Assembly (NCBI RefSeq): GCF_026130165.1
Contig: NZ_JAIHOM010000005.1
Span: 1 to 64,000, forward strand
Direction of reading: 5' to 3'
Source: Spirulina subsalsa FACHB-351
GTDB taxonomy: Bacteria > Cyanobacteriota > Cyanobacteriia > Cyanobacteriales > Spirulinaceae
DNA length: 64,000 nt
The notes under the pieces were generated by a model. The model made no database searches, was not told where the DNA came from, and was given only the letters and a program-made list of their open reading frames with translations. Positions 9,736 to 18,451 of the stretch are shown one piece after another. The position numbers and the translations under genes were made by a program. The first letter of the stretch is position 1. Every line of letters begins with the position of its first letter.

Positions 9736-10362
9736 CTAAACTTTACGAATTTGTCCCTGTTCAATCTGCCAACACTGATCGGCAATGGGTAATAATTCTC
9801 CTGCATCATGGGTAACAACTAGCAGGGTCCAATGTTGCTTTAACTTCGCCAGTAATTTCGCTAATTGTTGCCGCATTGACCAGTCTAAACCCGCCGTTGG
9901 TTCATCCAACAATAAAATATTCGGTTGACGGATCAATTGAACGGCTAAGGCGAGACGGCGCTGTTGTCCGCCGCTTAAATCATGGGGAGAGGTGGAGAGG
10001 GGTAAATGGTCTAAACCGACCTCCTCTAGCGCCCTTTTGACTTGTTCTGAGGTTAATTCTGGGTGTCCAAGTCGTAATTCTTCGAGTAGGTTACTGCCGC
10101 AAAAATGGCGTTCTGGAAACTGGAAGACTAAACCGGCTAAATACTGTAATTCGTAAGCCTCTAATACCTGACTCCCCCAGCCAATCTCTCCACTGGTGCG
10201 TTCTGCGAGGCCTGATACCATTTCCAAAAAGGTGGATTTGCCTGAACCACTGGGACCGACGACTAAACCTAACTGTTGGGGGGCGAGTTCTAGGGAAATA
10301 TTACTCAAAATGGGTGTAGGGGTGGCGGGGGGGTGATAACTCAGGTTTTTGATATAGAGCAT
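9736..10362 (-). CDS. ABC transporter ATP-binding protein, ECF/CbiO-like
   Basis: 208 residues from ATG 10362; a TTG 30 bp upstream is less likely. It has Walker A GPSGSGKS, a Q-loop region LVFQFPERHF typical of energy-coupling-factor (CbiO/EcfA) ATPases, the signature LSGGQQRRL, Walker B ILLLDEPTAGLDW and the H-loop VVTHD. It hydrolyses ATP to drive a membrane partner, but no permease gene is adjacent and the substrate is unknown. Orphan ATPases of this type occur across cyanobacteria and chloroplasts (the plant ABCI11/NAP14 group), which may be the closest relatives. Confidence 0.85.
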   Translation of the reverse strand: MLYIKNLSYHPPATPTPILSNISLELAPQQLGLVVGPSGSGKSTFLEMVSGLAERTSGEIGWGSQVLEAYELQYLAGLVFQFPERHFCGSNLLEELRLGHPELTSEQVKRALEEVGLDHLPLSTSPHDLSGGQQRRLALAVQLIRQPNILLLDEPTAGLDWSMRQQLAKLLAKLKQHWTLLVVTHDAGELLPIADQCWQIEQGQIRKV

Positions 10363-10507
10363 TGAGGTTGAATCGTTAGATGGCTGTGACAAGAGGACTA
10401 GGTTAGGATGGCTTCAGGGTGGGGGTGGAACTAAGCTTTTAAGGATTCCGTCTCCCTACCTACTCAAATCTTATGCTCTCTTGTAGCTTACTCTGCGAGA
10501 AACTATC

Positions 10508-11410
10508 ATGAACGTTTCCTTAACAGCAATTCAACGACTCTCACTCACTTTTTCTTCTGCGATCGCCCTCAGTTTAACGCTCTGGGGCAATCCTGCTTTA
10601 GCGGGGGATCCCTTCCGCACCAATAACCCCCGCAATATTTCTGACACGACTGAGGCAGCTTTTGAAGCTTACTTTAAATATGGCAACTATCCCGAAGCAG
10701 CGCGACAAATCGAGGCCGCCATTGCCGAAGGAACTAATGATCCCCTCGCGCTGTCTCTCCGCGCTGCCTTAGCTTTCCAACGGGATGATCTCGCCGCTTT
10801 CAAAAGCTATGCAGATCAAACCCTAGCGGCGGCTCAAAGTTTGATGAGTCAAGATCCCTTACGGGGGAATCTCTACACGGCGATTGGCCATTTTCTCGAA
10901 GGCACTCACACCTTTAAAACTCGCGGTCCGATTGGTGCGGTGTCTAAACTTCAAGAGGTGTTACGCTACCTACAAGCGGCTGAACGAGTGGACCCCAATG
11001 ATCCGGAATTAAACATCATTAAAGGCTACATGGATTTATTGTTGGCGGTGAATGTCCCCTTTGTGAGTGCGGATAAGGCGATCGCTAACCTGCAACGCAA
11101 CGCCGCCCCTTCCTACCTCGTCAATCGGGGGATTGCCTTAGCCTACCGTGACTTGGGGGAATATGATAAAGCTCAAACTTACATTGAAAAAGCCCTCAGC
11201 GAAACCCCCAACAACCCCGAAGTGATTTATCTGCAAGCCCAGATTCTCCATGAAAAAGGGAAACAGAACAATCAAGTCACTGTTGTGCAGCAGTCAGTCC
11301 AACTCTTTGATAGTGCGATCGCCCAAAAAGACCAACTCCCGGCCGCCCTCATCCCCCAAATGGAACGAGAACGCCGCATTGCCCAAGAATGGCTGAATGA
11401 AAACTCCTAA
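10508..11410 (+). CDS. Secreted tetratricopeptide-repeat protein
   Basis: 300 residues. Residues 1-32 form a signal peptide ending near NPALA/GDP, so the mature protein should be periplasmic or lumenal. The rest is helical, with TPR-like pairs of helices, for example YGNYPEAARQIEAAI near residue 60 and LGEYDKAQTYIEKAL near 220. I recognise it as a conserved cyanobacterial hypothetical and know no function. The 145-bp spacer to the divergent ABC gene should contain both promoters. Confidence 0.75.
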   Translation: MNVSLTAIQRLSLTFSSAIALSLTLWGNPALAGDPFRTNNPRNISDTTEAAFEAYFKYGNYPEAARQIEAAIAEGTNDPLALSLRAALAFQRDDLAAFKSYADQTLAAAQSLMSQDPLRGNLYTAIGHFLEGTHTFKTRGPIGAVSKLQEVLRYLQAAERVDPNDPELNIIKGYMDLLLAVNVPFVSADKAIANLQRNAAPSYLVNRGIALAYRDLGEYDKAQTYIEKALSETPNNPEVIYLQAQILHEKGKQNNQVTVVQQSVQLFDSAIAQKDQLPAALIPQMERERRIAQEWLNENS

Positions 11411-11455
11411 AAACCGTGATAGCTTAGACAAAATATTACCCTTCTAAGCTCTCCC

Positions 11456-12286
11456 GTGAAACTCAATTTCTCCCGTCTTGCTCAATACCCAGCACCTCTG
11501 AGGCTGGGTATTTTCATCCTCACTCTCGGCCTCCTCTGGGCACCCTTCGCCCTCCCCCTCCACTGGTTTTTACGCCACGATACCAACTTAGCCACCATCG
11601 TGACCATGGCTATCCTCTTCGTGGAATTCCTCATCCTCCTTCCCCTGTGGGGGAAAAAAGTTTACCATCTCCCATCTCCCTTTTCTCACTATGGCCTCTC
11701 CCCCACTGTCACCAACGGCCGAGAATGCCTCACCGGATTAATCATCGGCGTTGTGATCACCTTTGACTTATTCGGCCTCATGGTCATCTTTGGCTGGGCT
11801 ACCTTACACCCCTCCCCCCAAGTCCTCCAAGCGGCCACGGAGGGCATTTTCACCGCGTTAGGTGTAGGATTTGCCGAGGAATTATTCTTTCGGGGTTGGT
11901 TTTTAGATGAACTAGAACGAGACTATCGACCCAACACCGTATTATGGGTTAATGCCCTCATTTTCGCCGCCCTCCACTTCATCAAACCCCTCAGCGAAAT
12001 GATTCGCACTTTTCCCCAATTTCCTGGCCTCGTTTTACTGGGTCTTAATCTCGTTTGGAGTCGTTGGAAATATGGCGGTTTGGGCATGGCTATCGGACTC
12101 CACGCGGGCTTAATTTGGGGCTATTACATCATTAATGTAGGCCAGTTAATTCACTATACGGATAAAGTTTCCCCTTGGATTACTGGAGTAGATCGTAATC
12201 CCTTGGCGGGTCTATTGGGCTTAATTTTCCTCGGTTTCTTGATGGTTTGGTTGGGTGATGCTCCCCGAGGTTCAAACACTCAATAA
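11456..12286 (+). CDS. CPBP-family intramembrane metalloprotease
   Basis: 276 residues, GTG start 45 bp after the TPR gene, so possibly one transcript. About seven hydrophobic segments are seen. The conserved motifs are present: Glu141-Glu142 and Arg146 in AEELFFRGWF, a FAALH segment with His174, and His216 in LHAGLIW. These are the expected glutamate-activated water and metal-binding residues of the CAAX-protease/bacteriocin-processing (Abi) superfamily. In cyanobacteria such proteins are plasma- or thylakoid-membrane proteases of mostly unknown substrate. The gene's 3' end overlaps the convergent 12280 gene by 7 bp. Confidence 0.85.
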   Translation: MKLNFSRLAQYPAPLRLGIFILTLGLLWAPFALPLHWFLRHDTNLATIVTMAILFVEFLILLPLWGKKVYHLPSPFSHYGLSPTVTNGRECLTGLIIGVVITFDLFGLMVIFGWATLHPSPQVLQAATEGIFTALGVGFAEELFFRGWFLDELERDYRPNTVLWVNALIFAALHFIKPLSEMIRTFPQFPGLVLLGLNLVWSRWKYGGLGMAIGLHAGLIWGYYIINVGQLIHYTDKVSPWITGVDRNPLAGLLGLIFLGFLMVWLGDAPRGSNTQ

Positions 12287-13773
12287 TTGATTGAAAACTT
12301 AATCATTTTTTTTATAATTCCCCAAAGATAAGGTGGGTAAATATTATAAATTTTGATATCAAAGTGTGGGAATTTGAAAAAAAACAGAGTATAAAGAAAC
12401 AAGCTTAAATAAGCAGGATAAAATTTCTCAACAAATGCTTGAGAATAAATCCAATAAACGGCTTTTTTATAAACAAGATATAAAGGAGAAAGGCAGGTTA
12501 GCATCCAGTGGGTACTATGACTGTGAAGGGTTTCTAGCTGAACTAAGCTAGGAGTTAACAAACACAAAACATAACTAATGGCAGTGATAAAAAGCCACCT
12601 CCCCCAATCCAGAGCAATAACATAAAGAATACCTGTACCAATGAAAGGTAGAAGAATATATTTAAAACTAAAACGAGTAAAGACTTCAATTGAGTTAGAT
12701 TGAGTATGAATAGATGGATCAATCGGGTTGTTTTGACGAGAGTATCGGTTGATAAAAGAATCTAAAACCCTAAAAGACATACGCATTAACAGGATAAGAT
12801 TAATGGTAAATCCAAAAATCCAAAGGACAAAGGACATCCCATGATCTTGAAGAATGTTCATCTCAATTACTTCTTGGATAGCTTCCAATGTAGAAATTTG
12901 GAAAAATTTTAAAACACCGTACATTTCTTGATTACAGTCTGCCATTAACTCAGGGTATAGATGACTATACTTTTGCCATGATTCACAAATGGCTAATGCA
13001 ATATTTTTATTACCTTTAAAAAATAAACAAATAACTGAGACGACCAGGGTAGGAGCGTAAATCATGATTGTACGCTTTAATGATTTGAGAGGAAAAAATT
13101 GTAGGCTCAGAACACTACTCGTAATAATCAGATTTAAGGGCAATGATAAAAATAAAATAGCTTCATGAGTTAAGGTTGTTGGTACTGAAATTAAATTATA
13201 AATCAACCCTAACTTTAGGGAATAAGAATCAATGAATTTGCGCTGATTGGATATGTCAAGATTGTCCCGAATGATGGGCGTTAATGCTTGATGAACTAGC
13301 CATAAATTTGCAAGTAAACTCAAAAAAAAGAGAAACTCTTTGCGACCCACAATGACTCTTGTATTTGCCGGGAAAAGAATCAGCACAGGCAAAAACAACA
13401 AAACGAGAAGCGATTCAAGATCGATGTATTTTTTATATTGCTTGACCTTAAGAACATAGAAAATAGAAAACATTAAAAATATGAAGTAGGATAAACCCGT
13501 TAAAACAAGACCAGCATTAATGCTATAATTGTCCTGTAAAAATAGCAAAATATGTCCACCTAATCCCCGTCGGACAAAACCACTTCTATAGTGAATGAAC
13601 CATTCAGCAAAAATATAATCGTGAAACTCACGCTTAATCACAAGAGAGTTTATAAAATAGCCGGATAATAGAATTATGAATCCATAAAAGACTAGGTTTT
13701 TCCATAAAAAATTCTGAGAATTATTTAAGATATTTTGACTAATTTCTCTAATTTTTTGATTCAATGCTTGCAT
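12280..13773 (-). CDS. Polytopic membrane protein, function unknown
   Basis: 497 residues with roughly ten hydrophobic segments. The loop after the first membrane helix reads WFIHYRSGFVRRGLGG, a motif I associate with a family of uncharacterised integral membrane proteins often near surface-polysaccharide genes; this association is recollection and not proof. The coding sequence is clearly more AT-rich than the flanking genes, with many A/T-ending codons, which suggests different ancestry or relaxed selection. It shares that composition with the glycosyltransferase-like gene at 47149. The gene overlaps the CPBP protease gene tail-to-tail by 7 bp. Confidence 0.65.
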   Translation of the reverse strand: MQALNQKIREISQNILNNSQNFLWKNLVFYGFIILLSGYFINSLVIKREFHDYIFAEWFIHYRSGFVRRGLGGHILLFLQDNYSINAGLVLTGLSYFIFLMFSIFYVLKVKQYKKYIDLESLLVLLFLPVLILFPANTRVIVGRKEFLFFLSLLANLWLVHQALTPIIRDNLDISNQRKFIDSYSLKLGLIYNLISVPTTLTHEAILFLSLPLNLIITSSVLSLQFFPLKSLKRTIMIYAPTLVVSVICLFFKGNKNIALAICESWQKYSHLYPELMADCNQEMYGVLKFFQISTLEAIQEVIEMNILQDHGMSFVLWIFGFTINLILLMRMSFRVLDSFINRYSRQNNPIDPSIHTQSNSIEVFTRFSFKYILLPFIGTGILYVIALDWGRWLFITAISYVLCLLTPSLVQLETLHSHSTHWMLTCLSPLYLVYKKAVYWIYSQAFVEKFYPAYLSLFLYTLFFFKFPHFDIKIYNIYPPYLWGIIKKMIKFSINY

Positions 13774-13832
13774 GGATTATCCTCTCTTACTGCAAGGAAA
13801 AATCATTAAGTTTGTCCTAAGCTAGCACAGTT

Positions 13833-16535
13833 TTAGAGGATGTCAACGGATACGGCTTGATCGAGTAATTGCAAGATGCCTGACTCATCAAACTCGGCGC
13901 TGAGGGTGAGAAGGCGATCGCAAAATCCCCGATAGTCTTTGTTCTCTGCTCCCAGTTGTCTCGCTGCTTCTTCCAGTCCGCCAATATCCCCAATTCTTAA
14001 AGTTTGGTAGAAAACTTGCAATTTCTGAGCTGGGGGAAAGACAAGAGGCTGTTCTTTGGTGAGGGGTTGCGCTTCTTGCTCATACATCCATTGTAACTTG
14101 AGATGTTGTTGAATATAACTTAGTAATTTTTCTAAGTCGAGTGGCTTTTCTAAAAAACTGTTACATCCTGCCTTAAAGGCTAGACTTTGATCGGATAACG
14201 ATACACTAGCACTGGCGGCAATAATTGGCACAGTGCAAGAGTAAGACTGACGCAAATTTCTAACAAATTCATAACCATTCATCTCAGGCATTGCAATGTC
14301 TGTAATGATTAAATCCGCTTGCCATTTCGCCAAAACAGCCAATCCTTCGACTCCATTGGTTGCCTCTTGAATCTCAAACCCCAAGGGGTTTAAAATCTCG
14401 TTAATCACTCTTCTATTGACTACTTTATCATCGACAATTAAGATTTTTTTTCGCTCTCCTGTATAGCTAATGATCCTTCCTTTTTGGCATTGAGTGACCC
14501 TATTAACCCATTTCTGAGAAACTGGTACATCAAGGGTAAACCAGAACTGACTCCCCGTGCCTAGCGTACTTTTAACTTGTAATTCACTCCCCATCATTGC
14601 CACAATTTGACGGCAAATGGTTAAGCCTAAACCTGTCCCCTCGGAGCGTTTTGCTGTACTCCCCACTTGTTCAAAGGGAAGAAAAATCTGGGTCAGTTGT
14701 TCGGGACTCATTCCGACTCCAGTATCTTCAATGGTGAAGCGCAGAGTAGCCGTTGCATCTGGCGAAAAATCAGGATGATTGGCAAGATTTTTTACCCTCT
14801 CCACTTTAAAAATAACTTGACCAATATCAGTAAATTTGATGGCATTTCCCAGTAAATTAAGTAAGACTTGACGCAACCGTTTTTCATCAGCGTGGATTGC
14901 ACTAGGTAGGTGTTCATTAAAGCTCGAATAAAGGGTAATTCCTTGGTGTTCAGCGCGAATTTTAGCGATTTCTGCTACACCAATGAGGAAAGCAGGTAAA
15001 TGAAAATCTGTGGGGTAGAGTTCCATTTTTCGTGCTTCTATTTTGGCCAGATCCAAAATATCATTAATCAGATTGAGTAAATGAGTACCCGCTTGAGCAA
15101 TGACTTCTACCCCTTGACGATGGTGGTTTAAATCTTTAGCGCGATGGAGAATTTGCGCATAACCTAAAATGCCATTGAGGGGGGTGCGTAATTCGTGGCT
15201 CATGTTGGCCAGAAATTCACTTTTAGCTTGATTCGCTGCGTCGGCAATTTCTTTGGCTTCTGCAAGTTCTGATGTGCGTTCTGCAACTTTTTGCTCTAGA
15301 TTTGTAAAGGCTGTATTGAGTTGGTTTGCCATGTGGTTAAAGACTTGAGCAAGGGTTTGAAATTCGGCGATCGCACCCCCCGAAACCTCCTGCTGTAAAT
15401 TGCCTTCCGATATCGCTTCTGAGGACTCAATTAAGCGTAAAATCGGCTGGCTAATCCAACGGGAGGTATAAATCCCCAAAAGGCTAGCCATGCCTAAAGC
15501 CGCCAGACAGAGTAAAATCGTGGTGCGCGTATTGGCGTGAATTTGTGCCATAAAATCCTGCTCTGGCACTACAAGGACAATCAGCCAATCTAGCCCCCCT
15601 TCGTCTTGATAGGGGAGAATATGGAGCAATAGGCGATCGCCTTCGATCTCAATATCCAATTGATCCGTCGCGGTAATCTGGTTAAAATCTCCGAATTTTT
15701 CCTGTAAAGATTGCGCGGTTTTTTGGATTAACAAATCATCGCTTTCTACCCCCAGTAAACGCTCATTTTTTCCCTCTTTATCTCGAAATAACAGTTCCTC
15801 CGTTGAAGTCGCTACTAAAAAGCCAGAACGCTCTATAATGAAAGCTTCTCCCGTCTTGCCAATTTCTAAACTTTCTAAAAAATCCCCAATCTGAGTGAGG
15901 ATTAAATCTGCTCCAATAATACCTAATAACTGTCCTTGAGCATCATAAACAGGACGACTGGCTGTAATGGCTAATTCTTGACTGACTAAATAAGGATAAA
16001 TTTCTGTCCAAATGGGTTTCCCCGCACTGACTCCAGTTTGATACCATTCACGCTGTCGGGGATCGTAACTGGGACCAGGATTTAATAATTCTACCCGTTC
16101 TCCCCCTTCATTCAATAACCAAGTATTAAGAAAATAGTTATTTCTCTCATCGGAGACTTCTAGAATTAGAGACTTATCGTCTCGACGTGCCACCCCTACA
16201 TAGTTTCGTTCTTCTGTTCCCAAGGAAATATAACTCACCGTTTTAAACTGCCGCATTTGGGCAAAAAAGTATGGTTCTAAACGGGGAATATCATTAATAT
16301 CTAATAACCCTAAACGGATAGCATCAGCATTAATTTCATTAACTAATAGGGGAATCTCTAAATAAGTGTGAACTCTCTCTTCAATGCGTTTAGCTAACTC
16401 GGTGTGTAACTGACTTGCCAAATCACTCACTGCTTTTTGTCCATTGCGGAAAGATAACCACCCAGTTAAGCCTACTATTGTAAATATTTGCAACAGAAAT
16501 GGTAGGATTAAGACCAAGCGCAGATGTAGTTTCAT
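13833..16535 (-). CDS. Cache-domain hybrid histidine kinase
   Basis: 900 residues from ATG 16535. A membrane helix (about 7-28) leads to an extracytoplasmic double-Cache sensor domain (about 35-335, with DPRQREWYQ), then a second helix (about 340-358), a HAMP linker and a coiled coil. HisKA carries the phospho-acceptor His447 in [12 protein letters not shown]; the HATPase has N, G1 (DTGVG) and G2 (GTGLGL) boxes; the receiver domain has Asp746. A helical tail follows (about 820-900). An upstream TTG (16583) would put the start inside a 16-bp tandem repeat and is less likely. It probably senses a small ligand and passes phosphate through its own receiver. The divergent neighbours are also kinases. 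Confidence 0.93.
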   Translation of the reverse strand: MKLHLRLVLILPFLLQIFTIVGLTGWLSFRNGQKAVSDLASQLHTELAKRIEERVHTYLEIPLLVNEINADAIRLGLLDINDIPRLEPYFFAQMRQFKTVSYISLGTEERNYVGVARRDDKSLILEVSDERNNYFLNTWLLNEGGERVELLNPGPSYDPRQREWYQTGVSAGKPIWTEIYPYLVSQELAITASRPVYDAQGQLLGIIGADLILTQIGDFLESLEIGKTGEAFIIERSGFLVATSTEELLFRDKEGKNERLLGVESDDLLIQKTAQSLQEKFGDFNQITATDQLDIEIEGDRLLLHILPYQDEGGLDWLIVLVVPEQDFMAQIHANTRTTILLCLAALGMASLLGIYTSRWISQPILRLIESSEAISEGNLQQEVSGGAIAEFQTLAQVFNHMANQLNTAFTNLEQKVAERTSELAEAKEIADAANQAKSEFLANMSHELRTPLNGILGYAQILHRAKDLNHHRQGVEVIAQAGTHLLNLINDILDLAKIEARKMELYPTDFHLPAFLIGVAEIAKIRAEHQGITLYSSFNEHLPSAIHADEKRLRQVLLNLLGNAIKFTDIGQVIFKVERVKNLANHPDFSPDATATLRFTIEDTGVGMSPEQLTQIFLPFEQVGSTAKRSEGTGLGLTICRQIVAMMGSELQVKSTLGTGSQFWFTLDVPVSQKWVNRVTQCQKGRIISYTGERKKILIVDDKVVNRRVINEILNPLGFEIQEATNGVEGLAVLAKWQADLIITDIAMPEMNGYEFVRNLRQSYSCTVPIIAASASVSLSDQSLAFKAGCNSFLEKPLDLEKLLSYIQQHLKLQWMYEQEAQPLTKEQPLVFPPAQKLQVFYQTLRIGDIGGLEEAARQLGAENKDYRGFCDRLLTLSAEFDESGILQLLDQAVSVDIL

Positions 16536-16553
16536 TACCGTAGTCCCAAGGAA

Positions 16554-16676
16554 GAAGTTTGAGTCAACAGAAGTTTGAGTCAACAGAAGTTTGAGTCAAC
16601 AGAAGTTTGAGTCAACAGAAGTTTGAGTCAACAGAAGTTTGAGTCAACAGAAGTTTGAGTCAACAGAAGTTTGAGC
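16554..16676. repeat. Seven perfect 16-bp tandem repeats
   Basis: The unit GAGTCAACAGAAGTTT occurs seven times without a mismatch from 16561 to 16672, preceded by a partial unit (GAAGTTT, 16554-16560) and followed by GAG. Each unit contains TTGAGTCAA, which is palindromic around its centre base. The array begins 19 bp upstream of the chosen start of the Cache kinase and lies between it and the divergent kinase at 17088. It could be a cluster of operator sites or a fast-evolving minisatellite. Confidence 0.95.
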
Positions 16677-17087
16677 TAATTCTGTTATCTCCTAGAGGTT
16701 TGATTTGAGCAGATTCTGACCTTCTTTAACCTACTCAGTTTGTGATTCTCGGAGGGGATTATTGGGCAATTTGGACTGATCGAATAAGTCTTAACCGTAT
16801 CTTTACAATAACTTAAAACTGAGAGTGTATTTTAGACCTATAATAGCACTATTAGGAAAAGATTCACCCCCTAAATATTTCTTAAGACTTTTTGTATATT
16901 TAGATACTTTATTTTTTGCCCTTTGGGTATTTAGCCCGAATCAAAAGCTCTAACCTTAAATCTCTAACTGGCTGTTGAACCAACTTCAATTAACGTTTAT
17001 TTTGGGTCTAAAATCAACCGAAAAAATACGGAATTGCAGACCAAATAATAATCGACTATTGATTTGTAACTTGCTAAGAGGTCAATC
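16677..17087. promoter_or_regulatory. Rest of the divergent kinase intergenic region
   Basis: About 410 bp of AT-rich DNA between the 16-bp repeat array and the response-regulator kinase gene. It must hold the promoter of the rightward two-kinase unit and probably that of the leftward kinase. I see no gene, no strong terminator and no clear regulator consensus. An AGAGG Shine-Dalgarno-like sequence lies just before ATG 17088. Confidence 0.5.
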
Positions 17088-18440
17088 ATGTTTGAAGGAG
17101 TAGAATCGAGTACCATTTTAGTGGTTGAAGATAACCCAACAAATATTAAGGTTGTGTTTAATTTACTGAGAGATGTCGGGTTACGGGTTTTAATTGCTAA
17201 AGATGGGGAAAGCGCGCTGAAGAAACTGGAAGATGTATTACCAGATTTAATTTTATTAGATGTGATGATGCCGGGGATTAGTGGCTTTGAAACTTGTCAT
17301 TTGATTAAAGAAAATCCTTCTACACAAGCCATCCCAGTTATTTTTATGACAGCCTTAGCTGATACAGAGAATAAAATCAAAGGCTTTGAATTGGGGGCGG
17401 TAGATTATATCACCAAACCGTTTCAGCAGAATGAAGTGTTAGCGCGGGTTAATCTTCATCTCAAACTGTGTAAACTGACTCAAGAATTGGCAGAAAAAAA
17501 TCGAGAATTGCTGAATCTTAACTTGTGCTTAGAGGAAAAAGTAGAAGAGAAAACATCTGAGATTAAATCGATGCAATCTCAGTTAGTTTTACAAGAAAAA
17601 ATGTCATCTTTGGGACAGTTAATTGCTGGAATTGCCCATGAAATAAAGAATCCAATTGGTTTTATTGAGAGCAACCTTAAGCCTGCCTATGATTACGCTG
17701 AAAATCTAATTGATCTGGTGAAGTTATATCAGACCTATTATCCTCAACCTGTGTCAGAAATTCGAGAAAGATTAGTGAATACTGAGTTTGACTATGTGGC
17801 GGAAGATTTTCCCCAGCTTTTGCGGTCTTTGGAAGAAGGCACAAAACGACTGACTTATATTAGTCAAGCTATGCGGACGTTTTGCCGCTCAGATCAGAGT
17901 CTGCCGGAGGTTTTTGACGTGCATCAAGGTCTAGATAGTACGCTTTTAATTCTTAAACATCGTCTACAAAGAAATGAACAACGACCGGCCATTCAGGTGA
18001 TTAAAGATTATGATCAATTACCTCTGATTACCTGTTTTCCCGGTCAGTTGAATCAGGTGTTTATGAATGTATTAGCCAATGCCATTGATGCTTTAGATGA
18101 AGCCTACCAGCAAGGGGAAATTTTTCAAGGAGATAATCAGGGCAACTGTATTATTATTCAAACCCGTTATGCTGAGGCAGATCAGCAAGTTTGGATCACG
18201 ATTCAAGATAATGGGGTGGGGATTCCTCTGGCTATTCAAAAGCAGATTTTTGATTATCTATTCACGACGAAAAAAGTCGGGAAGGGGACGGGGCTAGGGT
18301 TAAGCATTACTCGTGAGGTTATGGAACATCATCAAGGGAAAATTGAGGTAGAATCTATTCCTAATCAGGGAACAACTTTCCGATTAAAGTTGCCAGTTGA
18401 GGTTTCTTTTGCCCCGGACAATTCCATTACAGCGAGTTGA
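17088..18440 (+). CDS. Response regulator-histidine kinase fusion
   Basis: 450 residues. An N-terminal receiver (about 9-125, Asp58 in LLLDVMMP) is joined by a coiled coil (about 130-170) to HisKA with His184 (GIAHEIKNPIGF) and a HATPase domain with complete N, G1 and G2 boxes (GKGTGLGLSI). There is no sensor domain or membrane segment, so it is a cytoplasmic relay kinase likely controlled by phosphorylation of its receiver. Its HisKA type matches the membrane kinase at 60027. It begins a rightward unit with the 18452 gene only 11 bp downstream. Confidence 0.92.
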   Translation: MFEGVESSTILVVEDNPTNIKVVFNLLRDVGLRVLIAKDGESALKKLEDVLPDLILLDVMMPGISGFETCHLIKENPSTQAIPVIFMTALADTENKIKGFELGAVDYITKPFQQNEVLARVNLHLKLCKLTQELAEKNRELLNLNLCLEEKVEEKTSEIKSMQSQLVLQEKMSSLGQLIAGIAHEIKNPIGFIESNLKPAYDYAENLIDLVKLYQTYYPQPVSEIRERLVNTEFDYVAEDFPQLLRSLEEGTKRLTYISQAMRTFCRSDQSLPEVFDVHQGLDSTLLILKHRLQRNEQRPAIQVIKDYDQLPLITCFPGQLNQVFMNVLANAIDALDEAYQQGEIFQGDNQGNCIIIQTRYAEADQQVWITIQDNGVGIPLAIQKQIFDYLFTTKKVGKGTGLGLSITREVMEHHQGKIEVESIPNQGTTFRLKLPVEVSFAPDNSITAS

Positions 18441-18451
18441 GGTTTAGGTGA

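Noticed and set aside
16554-16676. CRISPR array
   Set aside because: The repeats are head-to-tail with no spacers and a 16-bp period, and no cas gene is nearby.
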